Of a DNA stretch of 64,000 nucleotides, positions 61,527 through 64,000 are shown piece by piece. Position numbers and translations under genes: made by a program. Every line of letters begins with the position of its first letter. The stretch's first letter is position 1. The notes below the pieces were generated by a model, which had not been told where the DNA came from, made no database searches, and was given only the letters and a program-made list of their open reading frames with translations. The stretch is from Eonycteris spelaea (taxonomy: Eukaryota > Chordata > Mammalia > Chiroptera > Pteropodidae), in assembly GCA_003508835.1 (NCBI GenBank), contig PUFA01000105.1, positions 3,348,001-3,412,000 of the forward strand, written 5' to 3'.

Positions 61527-61601
61527 AAATTTGGTGAACTGTTAGTACCCTGACACAAAATATTCAAGGCTTGGGAGTTTTAAGGTCAGATTTTTAGATC
61601 A
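61527..61601 (+). repeat. Local direct repeat, copy 2
   Basis: Second copy of the repeat at 60951-61023, beginning AAATTTGGTGAACTGTTAGT and ending TTTTAGATCA. Similarity stops sharply on both sides. Confidence 0.9.
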
Positions 61602-61699
61602 TAGGCAACAAGAGGAGAATTAAACTCTGGGCAGCATATAATATTAGAATGGTTTGCTTCTCTGCAAGTTTTGCAAGCTAATCATTCATTAAATGCCAT

Positions 61700-62150
61700 T
61701 CATTTAATATTCAAGCATCTACTATACACAAGTTTTATTCTAGACATTGAAAATGTTATAATGCCTAAGTTTGGTCATATAGTCTCTGACAGAGCTTAGT
61801 CTGATGGGGATGAGAGAGGCAAAACTATTTCGTAGTTCATGTTTAGTTATAGTTGTGTTGAGGAATATGAACAAGAAGCTTTCCTTATTCTGGGAGATCA
61901 CAGAATAACTCTCTGAAGGCAGTGAGTGACAAGCTGACTGAGGCTCGAGGATGACAGGAATTGATCAAGGAAAGAAACAGAGAAGACTAGCCAGGCAGAA
62001 CGAGAGGAGTTTAGCAATCCAGGGAACTGAAAGCCGGCTCTTGTGGCCAGGGTGTGGTAAGCGTGTGGGGGGGGGGGATGGGTGGTGCAGAGGAAGACAG
62101 AGGTGGGAGAGCCATGTAAAACATGCTAAGGGATTTAAAAGAGAAGTGGC
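61700..62150 (-). mobile_element. L2 fragment
   Basis: Reverse-complement L2: CATCTACTATACACAAG, CTGACAGAGCTTAGTCTGAT, GGAATATGAACAAGAAG, and AAAACATGCTAAGGG near the end. A G8-9 run at about 62068 breaks it. Confidence 0.65.
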
Positions 62151-62529
62151 ACCACTTGATTTAAATATTAATGTACATTTCTTGTAATCTTTTGAATATG
62201 ATTTAAGTGTGGCTTGGCTAAAATGTTGGGGGATGGAATACAACACTATTTCTAGTCTAGACTGAGTTGTCCACTTGCAACCATCTGTTATTATTCCTCA
62301 GATCTACTTCCAATAGACAAAGAAGCTAGTTGTAGGCTTAATGGGAATTGGAGAAAAAAGTCATGCTTACAATTCGAGTCATGGTGGCTGACTCTCCTCA
62401 CTTAAAAACACTGCTGTGGAGGAATATTTTCAAAGACAGGATATTTAACTTAGACTTTTATTAATGAAAGTGAGGTTGATGAGCCTGCAGTTATTATTTC
62501 TTCCTATGAGTTATCACCTAAATATACCC

Positions 62530-62790
62530 ACTAAGCAAATACTAAGCATATCGCATTATACTAGATACCAGGGATAAAAAGTGACAAAAGATTTGATTTT
62601 TCCCTTAAGTGGCCTGTTATCTGGTGGGAGAAATCGAATGTGTACCTGAAAACATGAAAGTTCAAGATAGTACGGGGTAATACTGTAGGAATGTGAAGAA
62701 AGGAAATTGCGAGAGCTGGAACATTCTGGGAACCCCTTACGAAGTAGGTCTGGGATTGAGGAAACAAGACTTCAGATTGGCTGGGATGCA
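62530..62790 (-). mobile_element. L2 fragment
   Basis: Reverse-complement L2: ACTAAGCATATCGCATTATA, CTAGATACCAGGGATAAAAA, GTTATCTGGTGGGAGAAATC. Confidence 0.55.
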
Positions 62791-63229
62791 TGAATGGCAA
62801 CCCAGGCACTCAGGGCAGGGGAAATACCATGAGCCCATCCAAAGATGCGGGAATGGCACTTGTGCACTTAAGAATTTTGTGTGAATTTGTATGACTAGGT
62901 TGGAATGTGTGCATAGATTGAGAACAGTGAAAAAAATTTTTTTAAAGACACTTTGTGAACAAAACATGCATATCTTTCCATGGATTTTATTGTACACATC
63001 CTTGTTTTCGAAATGCCTCCATGAGTCTCTTGGTGCCAAAGAAGCTACCTCAGAAGTTGAGGCCAGATCAAGGGGATTGTACTTCCTCTAGCCCAGATTC
63101 AACCAGGGAAGTTTCATGAATCTCTCTTATATAATGTGGTTCTACATAATATTCTTTTAAGAAAGAAAGACGATTCCAATGCAAATAATATGATGATAAT
63201 AATAATAAATAAATAATAATAATAACAAC

Positions 63230-64000
63230 ACAAAACAGCCTTTGCTAAATAAAATAGGGCTGATGAAGAACAGCATAGACAGAGTAGGCACAGTCTGAGG
63301 GTGTACTGGGAAAGGAACCTAGATTTAGGAGAATGGTTGGCGATATGGCAGAAGTATCCTACTTTGGAATAAGTAAGACTAGGATGATAAAGGATAATGA
63401 GAAGGGAGAACGTTGGCATGCTGGCATCTTTCCAGGTGAATAAGACAATCTTCATGCTTGGAACTGGAGAGAGCATAAAATGAAGGAGTCCAGGGTGACT
63501 CCAAACTTCGGAACGTGGGAGACAGTAAATGCTGATGTTACTGACAGAGGCAAAAGAGGTCAGAGGCAAGTTATTTTGGGGAAGACATGAGGTCAGTTAC
63601 AGGCAGGCCGTTTGTGGTTGCAATGACATGCAAGGGTCAGCTGTCCAGCAGGCATTATGAGACATGTCACTGAAACGGAGGAGACCAGTCAGGGGGGGGG
63701 TCTGTATGATTTTTCAAACATTCGCGAACTATACGCAGACCAACACTAAGCAATCGCATATTTGCAATTGTCACTACCATGATGTATTAGCGCAGGGCAA
63801 TAGCACAAAGATATTTAAAATAAAAATCTCGTCGAGGCCAGAGAGAACGTAGAGATTTGGGCGTCATTCTCGGGGAGGTGACGTGGTGTCTGGAAAGGGA
63901 ATGAAATCTTTAAATGTAGAAAAAAATTTTAAAAGCCTCCAGATGACACAGGCTGAGCACCTGGGTCTCTGTAGCCTGAAGAAGGATGCCCACTGAAGAA
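63230..64000 (-). mobile_element. L2 internal segment
   Basis: Reverse-complement L2 internal text: GGAACTGGAGAGAGCATAAA, CAGGGTGACTCCAAACTTCG, GACATGAGGTCAGTTACAGG, CAGCTGTCCAGCAGGCATTA and GATTTGGGCGTCATTCTCGG. It runs to the window edge. The 151-codon minus frame at 63114-63569 is repeat-derived. Confidence 0.7.

Larger units (their letters stand above)
60600..64000 (+). other. MARCHF1: MARCHF1 intron downstream of the cassette (partial)
   Basis: The intron starts with the donor gtcagt. If it were retained, the cassette frame would continue for about 20 codons to a TGA at 60658-60660. The exon encoding the rest of RING-CH (ICHCEGDEES in human, from memory) is not found before the window ends. 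The stretch holds a local duplication and L2 fragments; 60661-60950 and 61024-61526 show nothing else recognisable apart from a short TG run near 61474. Confidence 0.85.

Noticed and set aside
63114..63569. 151-codon minus-strand frame as a gene
   Set aside because: It lies in L2 sequence and a microsatellite, with no splice context or known domain.
1..64000. CRISPR arrays, operons, bacterial terminators or phage genes
   Set aside because: The window is vertebrate intronic DNA; no regularly spaced repeats or dense gene layout exist.

Overview
This is a mammalian genomic window, almost certainly from a fruit bat (Pteropodidae). The bat call rests on two SINEs. One at 14782-14998 is a minus-strand composite of a tRNA-Val-like head and a 5S rRNA body. 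The other at 27062-27293 is a plus-strand 5S rRNA-derived element with a longer 3' part and a perfect 17-bp target-site duplication. These architectures match the MEG-TR and MEG-RL/RS families described only from megabats. Bat-type L1 3' ends at 25868-26145 and 57795-58345 agree.

The whole window lies inside one host gene, MARCHF1, on the plus strand. MARCHF1 is a membrane RING-CH E3 ubiquitin ligase that down-regulates MHC class II and CD86 in antigen-presenting cells. Three coding exons are visible: a 51-nt phase-0 exon (11168-11218), an 80-nt exon (59460-59539) that leads into the RING-CH domain, and a 762-nt in-frame cassette exon (59838-60599). The 80-nt exon also has a 5' extension that stays open through the splice acceptor and supplies the alternative N-terminus of the short isoform (start at 59349). 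The RING-CH and transmembrane exons lie beyond the right edge, and the canonical first coding exon lies beyond the left edge.

Layout: 1-11167 is upstream intron, with L1 and MIR debris and a promoter-like patch at 4500-4660. Positions 11219-59459 form a 48.2-kb intron. It holds both MEG SINEs, many old L1, L2 and MIR copies, hAT-Charlie elements (MER20, MER5A and a MER3-like copy), MaLR and other LTRs, microsatellites, and a few repeat-free, motif-rich blocks that may be regulatory (best candidate 49780-50720). Positions 59540-59837 form a 298-nt mini-intron. From 60600 to the end is intron again, carrying a local 75-bp duplication and L2 fragments.

There is no bacterial-type content, no CRISPR array, no intact RNA gene and no intact mobile-element protein. 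Nearly all other short open frames sit in repeats or intron sequence. Repeat family names were assigned by recall of consensus sequences, not by a search, and their boundaries are approximate.
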